Source: Membranipora membranacea (Eukaryota; Bryozoa; Gymnolaemata; Cheilostomatida; Membraniporidae). From it: a stretch of 64,000 bases of DNA. The notes under the pieces were generated by a model, which had not been told where the DNA came from, ran no database searches, and was given only the letters and a program-made list of their open reading frames with translations. Position 1 is the stretch's first letter. The number at the start of each line of letters is the position of its first letter. This document shows, one piece after another, positions 1-9,640 of this stretch. The position numbers and the translations under genes are program-made. The stretch spans positions 23,128,001 through 23,192,000 of the forward strand of contig OU612073.1 in the NCBI GenBank assembly GCA_914767715.1. Reading direction: 5' to 3'.

Positions 1-455
1 AATTAATTATGTGTCACCTCAAATTGTATTTGAGAGCATTGGAAGTTTTGTCTTGGAGGTACATGCAGCATGTCCTATGGAGCAGCGGTAAAAACAGCAA
101 CACCATGTGTCCATCTCTAACCATAAAAATCTGTCTGGTCCAGTGGAGTGGAATTTATGTCTTATAGTATGGATCTGGCTGTGCTTAAACTAATGCATGA
201 TGTCACATGACACTTTGTTTTGTTTGTTTCAGCGTCTGGATGAAATTGCAGAACTAAACATGGCTTTGTGTAATCATAACTTTACCCTAAAGAATAAAAG
301 AATAATAACAATATTATTACCATAGAATGCTACCCTCTTCGCAGGTATTCAAGACGCCTTTGTTTTTCTTTTTTTATTTTTAATGCGTTTGATCAGGGAG
401 AATGGTTTGATCGACTGCCGCAATAAAATTTGCCTTAAAAAAAAGATTTTAGTAG

Positions 456-1056
456 AACAATCCTCTGAGTACAAACTCTGAGCTCTGGATATGGAGCTCA
501 GCCCGTGATATAACATCAGCATTTGATGGCGAGATAATTCATATAACGGATAATGATGGGAGCAACACAGAATTCTTTATTGTATCATTCAGTGACGCAC
601 CTAAAGGCAGGTCATTGATATACTTCACAGCAGTGTTTCGATTTTCAAGGATTGTGAACCTCAATATATACAACCTTATCATGTGTGTACCAATCAAAAC
701 TGTGAATCGTGTTCTCTCTAAATTTCCAAATGACACTTCATTCGTTGTTCCATTGTATGTCAGGTGGGCAATTAATGGCCAAGTAAAGCGTTGTAAGCCT
801 AAAATGGTAATAAATAGTATGGGTGCGGGTAAAAAAATTGTATCCAATCCAAACAAATATGTTGGCATTTGATATAATAATAGTATAGTCATAATAATTA
901 AATTTCTTATTTCTCCTTTTCTAGATACCGGGTCTGAAGGCGACAGCGGCCTTCCATGCGATCAATCAAATAATAGCTTCTGTACAAGATGAAATCATTA
1001 TAATAATCTCCATAGTCCCTTATAAGAAGAAACACAACTCAGTGGACTGTAGTTAG
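456..1056 (+). CDS. Putative two-exon open frame, unrecognised
   Basis: I do not recognise this protein. A stop-free stretch 456-806 (117 codons, preceded by an AG at 454-455) meets a GTAATA donor at 807. A good acceptor (CTTTTCTAG) precedes 925-1056, which is open to a TAG. The two join in phase 0, giving about 160 residues with no start codon found, so any first exon would lie upstream. The same splice sites and frame are kept in copy 2 (34780-35130 and 35249-35380) with almost no amino-acid change. It could be a real terminal part of a gene, an old transposon, or chance. Confidence 0.25.
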
Positions 1057-1281
1057 ATAAATTACAATAATTTGAGAATGGAGGAAGACCTGACAGGAAA
1101 CACTCAAAATTTGGTGCTTCAATCAACTTACTTTTTTACTCTTTAAGCTCAGAGTCTACAGTCTGGAGACTCTTCTTGATAATAGGCCAATCTAGAATAT
1201 TTTTTCCATTTTTGCATTATCAATTCATCATTTCAAGCCTAACAGCTTTATTTCACAAATTAGATGCAGTCACCTTCCTCC

Positions 1282-1504
1282 TCACATGGCTGACATTTTT
1301 ATACACTTGTGTGACTGCATTGTTGGTCCAATGAGGCTACGCAACGTACATTGAATGATTATGGCAAAAGGTATTGAGACACAAAAAAATAATAGAGATA
1401 AACATATCATTGTATACGCCATGCTTGTACAAATTTCCACTAATTCTTGCAAATAATATTTTGTACTAATATCACTATCAACCTGCCACACAGGATTGTC
1501 ATCT
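1282..1504 (-). CDS. Possible terminal exon with one membrane segment
   Basis: On the minus strand an AATTTCAG acceptor precedes an open stretch from 1504 down to a TGA at 1282 (about 73 residues). It contains one hydrophobic run of roughly 25 residues (core LSLLFFCVSIPFAIII), as expected of a membrane span. Copy 2 keeps it open at 35827-35606 with few substitutions. No upstream exon was identified and I do not recognise the protein. This is weak support for a gene. Confidence 0.15.
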
Positions 1505-2059
1505 CTGAAATTCGAGACTCACGATTTCAGAGTGTAAGCCTCCTCAGATAATCTAAGTCATAATAGTGAAATGAAACTAAAATTCAACGAAAGAATTATG
1601 ATGAGGCGTAGCTGTTACCCCTTGTCAATACCAATTCGTTCAGTGATAGGAGATTCAGAACATGTGGAACTGAGGCTCAACCATCTCTTTATAATTGTCA
1701 TTGTAACCCTTCTCCTGCTCGCTCCAGATCCAAAATCATTGAGTAGCTCTGCATATTTATGGTCCACTCCACCTTGATACCCAAAACTGTCAACATAGAT
1801 ACGGCCTTGAGTTTTCAAACAAATCAGACAGCCAATCAGTTTGCATTTCGTCAAAATGTTTACTATTTGGATTTTTGCATCATTAGCTACAAGACCTCAC
1901 AAATTTGTGGGAGCCCCAATTTACCTGAAATATTTCGTGAAAATTTCTTCGAATCATGATAAAACAACTCCTTATGTGTTCACCTGCAGGCTCTTGATGT
2001 CAGGATCTCTGCAAACCAATATTAGCTAGCTACCTATTTTTATATGTACTTCATAGTTC
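1505..2059. other. Unassigned sequence left of the LINE cluster
   Basis: There is an open stretch on the minus strand (1854-1615) and shorter ones on the plus strand, all kept in copy 2. None has a recognisable domain or convincing splice framework. No RNA gene or terminal repeats were seen. Confidence 0.4.
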
Positions 2060-2308
2060 ATAAGTTGACGCTGCCCTGAGACTGGATAAGAAACAAGTCA
2101 AAGGTATTCACGCATTACTCATTGACTATAGTAAAGCCTTTGATAACATGGATCCTAATATTCTCGTTAACAAACTGTATTCCAAGGGACTAGGGGATAC
2201 AAGTATCAAACTAATCCAGAGCTTCCTAACAGACAGAACAGCCTCAGTGGTGATAAGACTAACAGACATCAAATCTAATGAGCGTCCTGTGAACATCGGT
2301 GTGCCGCA

Positions 2309-3682
2309 ATGGATTATGGATGGATTATCAATAAGCAGTTGAAATCGTTGAACTCGAGGAAAGGTCCAGGCCCTGATGGCCTCATCCCCAAAGTACTTAA
2401 GCTATGTGCCTATCAACTGGCGCCTGTCATAACGAAACTGTTCAATTTATCTATCACGTCTAAGTCAACCCCTACTTCCTGGAAATCGGCCATTATCAAA
2501 CCCCTACCCAAAGTTAAGAATCCCAATCAACTTAAACAATACAGACCAATAGCGCTCACCAGTTGCCTGTGCAAAATGATGGAGAGACTTGTTAAACATT
2601 ACATTATTACTCATACAGCTATGGACCACCTTCAGTTTGCTTATCGTGCAAACCGCTCAACTCAAGATGCTCTTTTATGCCTCACTACTACTATCACAGA
2701 TTTCATTGACAAGAAAGCTTCAAATTATGCCAGGTGTCTGTTCCTTGACTTTTCTTCTGCATTCAACACAATACATGTTCCAGACTTAATCTCGCAACTA
2801 TCACATCTCGACTCCAATGTCACTGAATGGATATACAGCTTCCTAACGAATCGCACCCAAAGAACAATAGTAGATGGCAATATCTCAAAACCCATCATAA
2901 CCAACACTGGCACTCCCCAGGGTTGCTGTTTATCTCCACTTTTGTTTTCAATATATACCAATAGGATTACCTCAGACTTGAGCAATATAACTGTCATTAA
3001 ATACGCAGACGACACCTGTATAATTGGATGCATATCAAATCAATCAGATCTTAGTGCCTATCTTGATGAGATTAGTAGAATTTCAAAGCAATGTTGTGAT
3101 TTAAACCTATTGTTAAACGCCCCCAAGACTCAAGAAATGATGTTTTCTACTCAGCTTGTTAGGCCCATTACCCCTACTCTTATCCTTAACGGCACGGATG
3201 TTGATTTTTGTGACAAAGTAAAATACCTTGGTGTTACTGTTGACGATAAACTACGCTATCATGATCATGTGCAATCCATAGTGACTACTGCATCTCTACG
3301 CATGTATAATGTGAAAAATTTTGTATACTATAGCTCAAAGCCCCTTTCTCATATGTTATTCAAGAGTTTTATTGTATCCCTCATCACTTACTGTCTCCCC
3401 ATACTTTTTACAAGCATCCATGCAAGCGACAAGAAGTGCTTACGCAAAATATCTAAAGATCCCGCCAAGCTAGGGATTGAGCACCCCGATATAGATGCTC
3501 TGGTGGCCAACCAGATCAAGACACTTGGACTACGGTACATACACGATGAAGATCACTTTATCAATGACTTTCTAACTAAATGCCCCTCAGGTCGCTACCG
3601 CACCGTTAAATATCGGGGTACATGGGGTAGAGACAGCTTTTTAAGACATCTCATACATACACTTAATAATATACTATTCTAA
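2309..3682 (+). CDS. LINE A reverse transcriptase, 5'-truncated but open
   Basis: 457-residue open frame covering most of a non-LTR reverse transcriptase. It begins near the fingers (SRKGPGPDGLIP), continues through YRPIALTS, motif A (FLDFSSAFNTI), motif B (GTPQGCCLSPLLFSIY), the catalytic YADD (codons 3002-3013), and the thumb with KYLGVTVDDKL, ending in a short C-terminal region. The layout resembles CR1/Rex1-like LINEs. The endonuclease and ORF1 are missing, so it cannot move by itself. The first codons probably belong to the insertion junction rather than a native start. Copy 2 is broken. Confidence 0.85.
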   Translation: MDYGWIINKQLKSLNSRKGPGPDGLIPKVLKLCAYQLAPVITKLFNLSITSKSTPTSWKSAIIKPLPKVKNPNQLKQYRPIALTSCLCKMMERLVKHYIITHTAMDHLQFAYRANRSTQDALLCLTTTITDFIDKKASNYARCLFLDFSSAFNTIHVPDLISQLSHLDSNVTEWIYSFLTNRTQRTIVDGNISKPIITNTGTPQGCCLSPLLFSIYTNRITSDLSNITVIKYADDTCIIGCISNQSDLSAYLDEISRISKQCCDLNLLLNAPKTQEMMFSTQLVRPITPTLILNGTDVDFCDKVKYLGVTVDDKLRYHDHVQSIVTTASLRMYNVKNFVYYSSKPLSHMLFKSFIVSLITYCLPILFTSIHASDKKCLRKISKDPAKLGIEHPDIDALVANQIKTLGLRYIHDEDHFINDFLTKCPSGRYRTVKYRGTWGRDSFLRHLIHTLNNILF

Positions 3683-3790
3683 AAAACTTTTTATACAATA
3701 GAGATCTGATTTTTCCATGTTTTTCTTTCTTGTCAGTATTAACAACGTATTTCGTGACAAATTTTTGTCTATGATAGTAATAAATCCATC
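2310..3790 (+). mobile_element. LINE A inserted into LINE B
   Basis: This 1.48-kb insertion splits LINE B exactly between GVPQ and GSLLGP. CAA is present on both sides (2307-2309 and 3791-3793), which would be a very short target duplication. The insert is 5'-truncated and ends in a short AT-rich tail without poly(A). It is present at the same site in copy 2 (36634-37981), so it predates the block duplication. Confidence 0.8.
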
Positions 3791-4760
3791 CAAGGAAGCC
3801 TTCTGGGTCCTGTCCTTTGGATTATCTTTGTTGATGTCATGCCAGCAGAGTCAGCTAGTGTAATGAAGTATGCAGATGACAGCACAGCATACTGCGATAT
3901 AACAGCCAACAACACCTCAACGCTACAAGCCGCAGCTAATGACATCACAACTTGGAGTGGGAGTAATCTCCTCTCCATGAATACAAAGAAGACCCAAACC
4001 ATGATTCTGAATCTCAGAAGTGCTCCACCTGTTAACACAATTACGATCAGAGATGAGAACATCGAAGATGTCTCCACCTCCAGACTGCTCGGTGTAATTG
4101 TAGACTCCCATCTATCCTTCTATCACCATGTTGACAAACTTGTGCAGAAATGCAGATCTAACTGCCACGGTCTGACCAAACTAAAGCGTTACGGAGTATA
4201 AAACTCTAGTTTACTGCATGCCTACAAAGCCAACATACTATCTGTAGCGTCATACGCAGCACCTGCATGGTTCCCTTATGTTACCAGTCATAGCATGGAA
4301 AAACTCGAGCCAATACAATCACTCGCACTCAAAATCGTCTACCCATGCTGTGAAAGCTATGACCAAAGATGTAAGACTGCAGACATTGAAAAACTATGCG
4401 ACCAACTCCAGATGATATGTGTCATATACTGCCAGAAGAAACGAGACATGCAAAAACACCTGCTTCCTGAGCCATGCAGACCTCGCAGGACAAGACTGAG
4501 CAGCAATAACAGCCGAACCATACCCCATAACACTGCACTAGCCAGCAGATGTCTCTTCATCAAATATGGGAATATGATGTGAAATGTTGCCCTATGCTGA
4601 TGATGATGATGATGATCTCCCTCTTTTTTGAATTTTTATTAAATACTTTTTATGCTGTACTATTATCTTTTATTTTTTATTGTAAATCAGATCAGTAATA
4701 TACATTTTTCAATGTATTTTGATCGATAATAAAGTACTCATTAATCAATCAATCAATCAT

Positions 4761-5013
4761 ATTTTTATTTATCCCTTGCCTATATTGAAAAGTTGCCTAA
4801 AACACACTACAATCTCATTCATGATAACAAAACTCATAATAAAAAATCTGTTCACATTACATATATAAATTACATGTGTGCCGACGTATGCAGCCAGGCA
4901 TATGGTGAAGTTCTTTACATCATGGCCAGTTTATTTCAAGCCAGAAATATTGAAATATACAATACATTAACTTGTCCTAGTGTTCATAAAATTGAGTGAA
5001 TCTCGAACACAAA
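4761..5013 (-). promoter_or_regulatory. ATG12 3' UTR with AATAAA (copy 1)
   Basis: Between the ATG12 stop at 5014 and the LINE B tail lie about 250 bases without coding signal. On the minus strand an AATAAA occurs at 4769-4764, about 245 bases after the stop and right next to the LINE tail. It is the likely poly(A) signal. Copy 2 has the same signal at 38954-38949. Confidence 0.45.
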
Positions 5014-8000
5014 TCAACCCCATGCCTCAGTCATACAAAAATGTAGAACAAACTGACCATCGCTACCAAAACAGTCATAGAGCTTTCCTACTTCCACATC
5101 AGCAGAGGGTGAGAATGTCTGTTTGACGTACATAAACAGTGTTTGGTGCGCCTCCATTTTGAGTGGCTTCTTTACAAAGTTTGTTATTGCACCTATTGTC
5201 TTATCTCTAGTTACGTTCCATTTGTCTCGAGTTAGAGCCGGAGTAGCGCCTACAATAAATAGAACACAAACTACTGATAAAGCAGAGTCAGTCACGACTA
5301 GGTTAGTGTTTGCCTATCCCGGGATGTACTAGCATTATCCTCCCACTTCCATAACATTTTCCTCTTAATTCACTTACACTTGACAAGAGGTACTGCAATC
5401 ATTTCCCTTACTTGATTACACATGGAAGCAATCTATATTTATACTGTTATTGGTATCACTTATTGACTACAGTTATTGGGACTAAATTCTGATCTGCCAA
5501 TAACCAATAAAAATGATCCCTCTTTGTTTTTGTTGCGCCAACTACAAAAGATCGGAATGGACAACGTTGGTTTGAAGACTTACTATAGTACAAACATATG
5601 TTCTGTTTTATCCTATGCATCCCTGTATTTTTCCAATTTTTATAAAACACACCAAAGCTCAAGTTAGAACATGTACAGGATTCAGCCACAAAAATAAACG
5701 AACCTGACGTTGATTATGCTGAAAGACTTGAACTTTTAAAGCTGCCTACTATCTGTGATTTTATATCTGAGATGTCTAAAACTGTTTTAACAATATTGTG
5801 TCCAATGAAGACCATCCTCTTTTTAGTTGTTTTGTTTTTAACTGAGCAAAGGTATCCTCTCGCCTACATACAATCTATCGCCCACCAAAGTGCAGGACTC
5901 AAAAGCTTTTAGAGAGCTTTTTACCTTACTACATGTCAGCTTTTAACAAAATTTAAATTATTTCATTTTTATGTACCAATCCAATTTTATCGCCTGTTGA
6001 TACATGGAATGAAATAATAAACCTAACCTAACCTAACCTAACCTAACCTAACCTAACCTAACCTCACCTCACCCATTCACAATAAAAAACAGTAATTATA
6101 AATGAGCGCAGCTCATAATTGGATTAAAGACTTACTTTGAGGCTGCTGCTGTTGTATCACATCTTATTCTCAATATGTTATTCTATCATGTGAGCGAATT
6201 CCAGCTCTAGAATCCAAATATTGAAGAATTTATGGACTCTCAAACTTTCCAAGGTGATCACCTTCAGTTGGCATTGGGAATCAGCAGGCAATACTTGTGT
6301 GACGTGACAACGTGTCATACTTGTTATGATATACTTATAGATAAGATGATGATCAAAATGTTCTGGGATTTGGTGGGTCTCAAACCCAGGTCCACATGGC
6401 CCAACAGGCAACGCCGCTACGTTTGAGCTATATTGTCTACAAACTCAAGGATTTGGACCTAGTGGTGCGATGGTAGCGGCAACGGCGTTGCCTGCCGGTA
6501 TAAAAGACCTGGGTTTGAGTCCTACCTAGTACTGAATTTTGATCATCATCTTGTTTGTGGAATTATTAGTATAACATACTAATAATAAGTATGACGCGTT
6601 GTGACGTCACACTGGGATTGCCCGCTGATTCTAAATGCCGATGACTGCCGTCATATTGAAAGTTTGAGAAACCATAACTTCCTCAATATTTGGATTCTAC
6701 AGCTGGAAATCACTCACAGAGAATTAAATATGGAGAATAAGATGTGATACAAAACAGCAGCCTCAAAGTAAGTCCTTAAGCTGCATTAAGGTAGAGACAC
6801 AGGGTCAGCAAATATCAACTTTCTGTACACCGTTGGAAAGCTGCCGAGCTACTGATCAATAACAGATCATCAAATATTTGATTGGATGACGTTATATGAT
6901 TTTATCAAGGAAATGAGTCCAAAAAGGCTGTTTTTAGCAAAGTGGATGGCTGAGCTAATATGATTGCTAGATATTTCAAAACAGGTTATATTTATTCTTA
7001 GAGATATAGTTCTTTCTGGTTGAAAATAATAGAAGAAGAACAAACAAGCTTTTCGTGTCACGTCATAACGTGTGTGATTTTTGAAATTTGATGAAATAAT
7101 GTGAAATTTTAAGCATCGATTTGAGATATATTTAAAAAATTATAACCAAATTTTTTGCTATCTTATACTGAAGGACTGATTAAATGACACTCACTCCAAT
7201 TTTCAGACGTATAAACATTTTATCAAGATCGGCACAGACCTTCAAAGGTAGATACATTTGGGGTCGTTTTTTTCCATAACGCCAAATATGCTGTCAAAAT
7301 GACCACTACTTAGGTCAGAAAAATTATTTTTTTAAATTCTCACATACGATCTTGATCAAATCTTTGTACTCCTGAAAATTTGAATGTGTGTCATGTAATC
7401 AGTCCTTCAGTGGAAATTAGCAAAAAATTTGGTTATTATTGTTTAAATCTATCTCAAATCGATGCTTAAAATGTTCACATTATTTCATCAAATTTCAGAA
7501 ATCACACACATTATGACGTAACGCAAAAAGCTTGTTTGGGCTCATCATATATTATTTTTAAACAGAAATAAGGATAAACTATATATCTAAGAATAAATAC
7601 AACCTGATTTTAAATTTCTAGCAATCAAATTAGCTCAGCCATCCACTTTTCTTAAAACAGCCTTTTTGGCCTCATTTTCTTGATAAAATGACGCAATGTC
7701 ATCCAAACAAATTTTTGATGATCTGTTAGCGATCAGTAGCTTGACAGCTTTCCAACGGTGTATAGAAAGTTGTTTTTTGCTGACCCCGTGTCTCTACCTT
7801 AAATATGCTAAGCTTATGCATAATAGTAGTGAATATGAAAAGTATACAATATGTGATACGATATATATGTAGATGGATCAAGCTTTGCAATGATGCTGAT
7901 TCATCTTATCTCAAAATCAATGATAACATGCAGATCAACAGATGAGTAGGGCACAAACTTAAACTCACCAGCAGGCTTGAGGAGAATCTTTATCTTATCA

Positions 8001-8305
8001 CTTGGTGATGGTAACTTGATTTGAAGTTTGGGTGGTGGACTAGTTATAGGACCTGATGAAGTTTCATTGTCAGTCTCATTTATATTGCCATCATCTTTAG
8101 AAGCAGGAATTTCCGATGATGATCTTCTAGAGTCAGAGCCGTTAACATCAGTTAGTTTGTTTTGGTCTGAGGCAATTTTGTCACTTTGCGATTCAGCAGC
8201 AGGAGGAGAGCTGTTCCCAGCAGCTGGTGGTGATGTCGCCTCCTCTGATTGGTCAGCAGATTTGTTTTGGTTTGTTGTTTCAGAGCACGCATCGGTGTCA
8301 GCCAT
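5014..8305 (-). CDS. ATG12: Autophagy protein ATG12 (copy 1), two exons
   Basis: ATG12 is the ubiquitin-like modifier joined through its C-terminal Gly to ATG5; the conjugate promotes ATG8/LC3 lipidation in autophagosome formation. Exon 1 is 8305-7969 (ATG to a GTGAGT donor) and exon 2 is 5249-5014 (after TTATTGTAG), giving 190 residues. The first ~100 residues are a Ser/Glu/Pro-rich tail, longer than in the ~140-residue human protein. The ubiquitin fold starts at about residue 103 (DKIKILLKPAG), spans the intron at Gly113, and ends YDCFGSDGQFVLHF then TEAWG. The terminal Gly190 is present, so no processing is needed, as expected of ATG12. The 2.7-kb intron holds three transposable elements. 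A second intact copy lies at 43013-39199. Confidence 0.93.
5440..6073 (+). mobile_element. LINE D 3' fragment with CCTAA tail (copy 1)
   Basis: Decayed C-terminal part of a LINE reverse transcriptase (LLRQLQKIGMDNVGLKTYY, then LEHVQDSATK and AERLELLKLP with frameshifts) followed by a 3' UTR. It ends AATAATAAA and runs directly into about ten CCTAA pentamers (6022-6073). It sits antisense inside the ATG12 intron. A related 3' fragment without the pentamer tail is at 17351-17605. Confidence 0.7.
6124..6779. mobile_element. Foldback element with tRNA-like arms, TTAA-flanked (copy 1)
   Basis: Large imperfect inverted repeat: arms of about 300 bases (ending near 6435 and starting near 6460) around a short loop. 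The outer ends begin AGACTTACTTTGAGGCTGCT and its complement, each next to TTAA (6124-6127 and 6776-6779). Both arms contain a B-box-like GGGTTTGAG..CC (about 6374-6390 on minus, 6508-6525 on plus) and an upstream A-box-like stretch, as in a tRNA-derived SINE placed head to head. No coding frame. Confidence 0.7.
6786..7802. mobile_element. Second TTAA-flanked foldback element (copy 1)
   Basis: About 1 kb made of two arms of roughly 500 bases that are inverted copies of each other, meeting near 7305. The terminal sequence is GGTAGAGACACRGGGTCAGC, immediately inside TTAA at both ends (6786-6789 and 7799-7802). It begins 6 bases after the preceding foldback element. No transposase frame is present. 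The TTAA target resembles piggyBac-type insertion, which is an inference from the flank only. Confidence 0.7.
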
Positions 8306-8314
8306 TTTATAACA

Positions 8315-8494
8315 CTATGTACCAACTGCAATGGGAATAGAATTGGTAATATCATTACAACTTTGTTGAGTTTTATAATTGTCATCAATATCAATAAAAA
8401 CATACTTCTCTTTCAACAGCTCATAGTAGCCCTCGACTCTCCTATATAACAGATCAGATTCATGCTGCCGACAGGAGTTATTGATGTCACCCAT
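8315..8494 (-). CDS. Upstream open frame in phase with ATG12 (copy 1)
   Basis: A 59-codon ATG frame runs from 8494 to a TAG at 8317-8315. It is in the same frame as ATG12, whose ATG follows at 8305 after only three more sense codons. Copy 2 (43208-43023) keeps it open and differs by an in-frame 6-bp insertion, as if the frame were maintained. It is rich in charged residues (VEGYYELLKEKY). It may be a translated uORF, an N-terminal extension reached by readthrough, or an alternative first exon: a GTATGT donor-like site lies inside it after LLKEK. I do not recognise the peptide. Confidence 0.4.
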   Translation of the reverse strand: MGDINNSCRQHESDLLYRRVEGYYELLKEKYVFIDIDDNYKTQQSCNDITNSIPIAVGT

Positions 8495-9049
8495 CTCATA
8501 TCGTGGTGTGGAGGAGGAGAATAATTACTCACAGATTTCAGACAAGAAAGAGAGTCAAATAGAACCAAAAAAAAGTAGCTGTATAATATCAAATATCACA
8601 GGAAAAAGAAAATATGGTAGTGGCTCGGTATGAGTCTCATCCTAAAGCTGTCTTTTAGTTGCCAGTTGTTGATGATGCGGTTCTGAATGGGCACTTAATA
8701 CAGGCATTGATGATGGGTGTGTCAAGACTGTCATATTCGATGATATGATATCATCACAAAAGTATTCCAGGTGTTGCAACTAGTGTGTCTTACAACGCTC
8801 AAGGCCAACAAAGTATTGAGGGCCTCTATGTGTGTCACCACTCTGCGGAAATACTTGACATGTGGTGAGGTAGCTGATGTGCTGACTCAGGTTGGCTGGT
8901 GGCTGATGGCAGGTCAGATGCAACCTGTTTTGACAAGCTTTATTGGTGTAAGGAGGAAGCTTGTGAAGACAAGTTAGGTCGGATGGTAGGCCTACTTCTG
9001 AGTACTGACTACTATTCTATTGCAGGACTAGCTGCCTGACACTTCATTT
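8495..9049. other. ATG12 5' flank (copy 1)
   Basis: Sequence upstream of ATG12 that is well conserved between the two copies. No recognisable exon or RNA gene. It probably holds the ATG12 promoter. No clear TATA element was seen in a meaningful position. Confidence 0.35.
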
Positions 9050-9215
9050 CAGGAAGAGGTATACACCCAAGGGTGCTGGGGGCTGGAACAATCAACCTTG
9101 AAAGCTCCCCCAATGGGATTCGAACCCACAACCCTTTCGGCACTAATTGCCTGGCAGTGAATAGCAAGCACGCTAACCGATTGCGCCATCTCCCCATCTC
9201 CCTTTGCATCTCATG
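9050..9215 (-). mobile_element. tRNA-derived SINE (copy 1)
   Basis: On the minus strand this begins with a tRNA-like head. The A box TGGCGCAATCGGTTAGCG is at 9188-9171 and the perfect B box GGGTTCGAATCCC at 9127-9115. The distance between boxes and extra internal sequence rule out a normal tRNA. A non-tRNA body follows to at least 9050. A diverged relative is at 23117-23225 and the duplicate is at 43760-43922. Confidence 0.75.
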
Positions 9216-9252
9216 GAACTCAATTGATATTGTGTACCTGATAGAACTGGGC

Positions 9253-9640
9253 TTTGATTAGAGGGGATTGTCCTCTTTATATGCATGGTTAGGAAATTTC
9301 AAATTTAGAAAATGCTTTCATATCAATAATCAGGGAGGGAATGATTTTTCAGTTTTCACAATAAATTCAGACAAACATTTGTCAAACCAAACCTAGATAA
9401 TTTCAATCAAGGAGTAATAGCGAACTGTTACTCCTTGTTTCAAGCAATGAGTATAAGGGGGGACAGCCAAAACTAAAACATGCCCACCAAAGTTTATGAT
9501 GGAACTTCTGTCATTGACGCAATCTTGCTCAGATCACTGATTTGAGCAAGGAGAATTCTCTCTGCTCAGATCAAAACTTTTAAATCCTTCGTTCAAGTAT
9601 GTGAACAAATCTGTTGTTGTCAAAGTTTATATATATATAT
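9253..9640. other. Unassigned AT-rich sequence
   Basis: Single-copy DNA just outside the duplicated block. It holds short direct and inverted repeats (for example GCAAGGAG-type words) but no gene, RNA or complete element that I can support. Confidence 0.4.

Larger units (their letters stand above)
2060..4760 (+). mobile_element. LINE B (non-LTR), 5'-truncated, interrupted by LINE A
   Basis: Reverse-transcriptase fragment in two parts. The left part (2060-2309) encodes motif A (IDYSKAFDNMDP) and runs to GVPQ. The right part resumes at 3794 with GSLLGPVL, then YADD and the thumb region to a stop at 4580-4582. Joined across the insertion they read GVPQ-GSLLGP, the standard motif B context. A TAA at 4199-4201, also present in copy 2, interrupts the frame, so the element was dead before the block duplicated. 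The 3' end is a run of ATCA repeats near 4740-4760. It resembles CR1/jockey-group elements; the clade is not certain. Confidence 0.85.
1..9252. repeat. Segmental duplication, copy 1
   Basis: This stretch matches 34327-43962 in the same orientation from its first base, so its left edge lies before the window. Side-by-side reading shows about one difference per 60-100 bases plus discrete indels. It carries a putative two-exon open frame, nested LINEs and a full ATG12 gene with its TE-filled intron. Similarity stops at about 9252, some 40 bases past the head of a tRNA-derived SINE. A real recent duplication and an uncollapsed second haplotype in the assembly both fit what is seen. Confidence 0.93.

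Noticed and set aside
6022-6073. True telomere or chromosome end
   Set aside because: The array is internal, short, directly follows a LINE 3' end and is flanked by genes on both sides.
8028-8312. Plus-strand 94-codon frame opposite ATG12 exon 1 (and 42736-43020)
   Set aside because: Shadow of the low-complexity Ser/Pro-rich ATG12 exon on the other strand.
9100-9210. A functional tRNA gene on the minus strand
   Set aside because: A and B boxes are good, but internal length and arms do not fold as a standard tRNA, and a shared non-tRNA body follows in three places. It is a SINE head.
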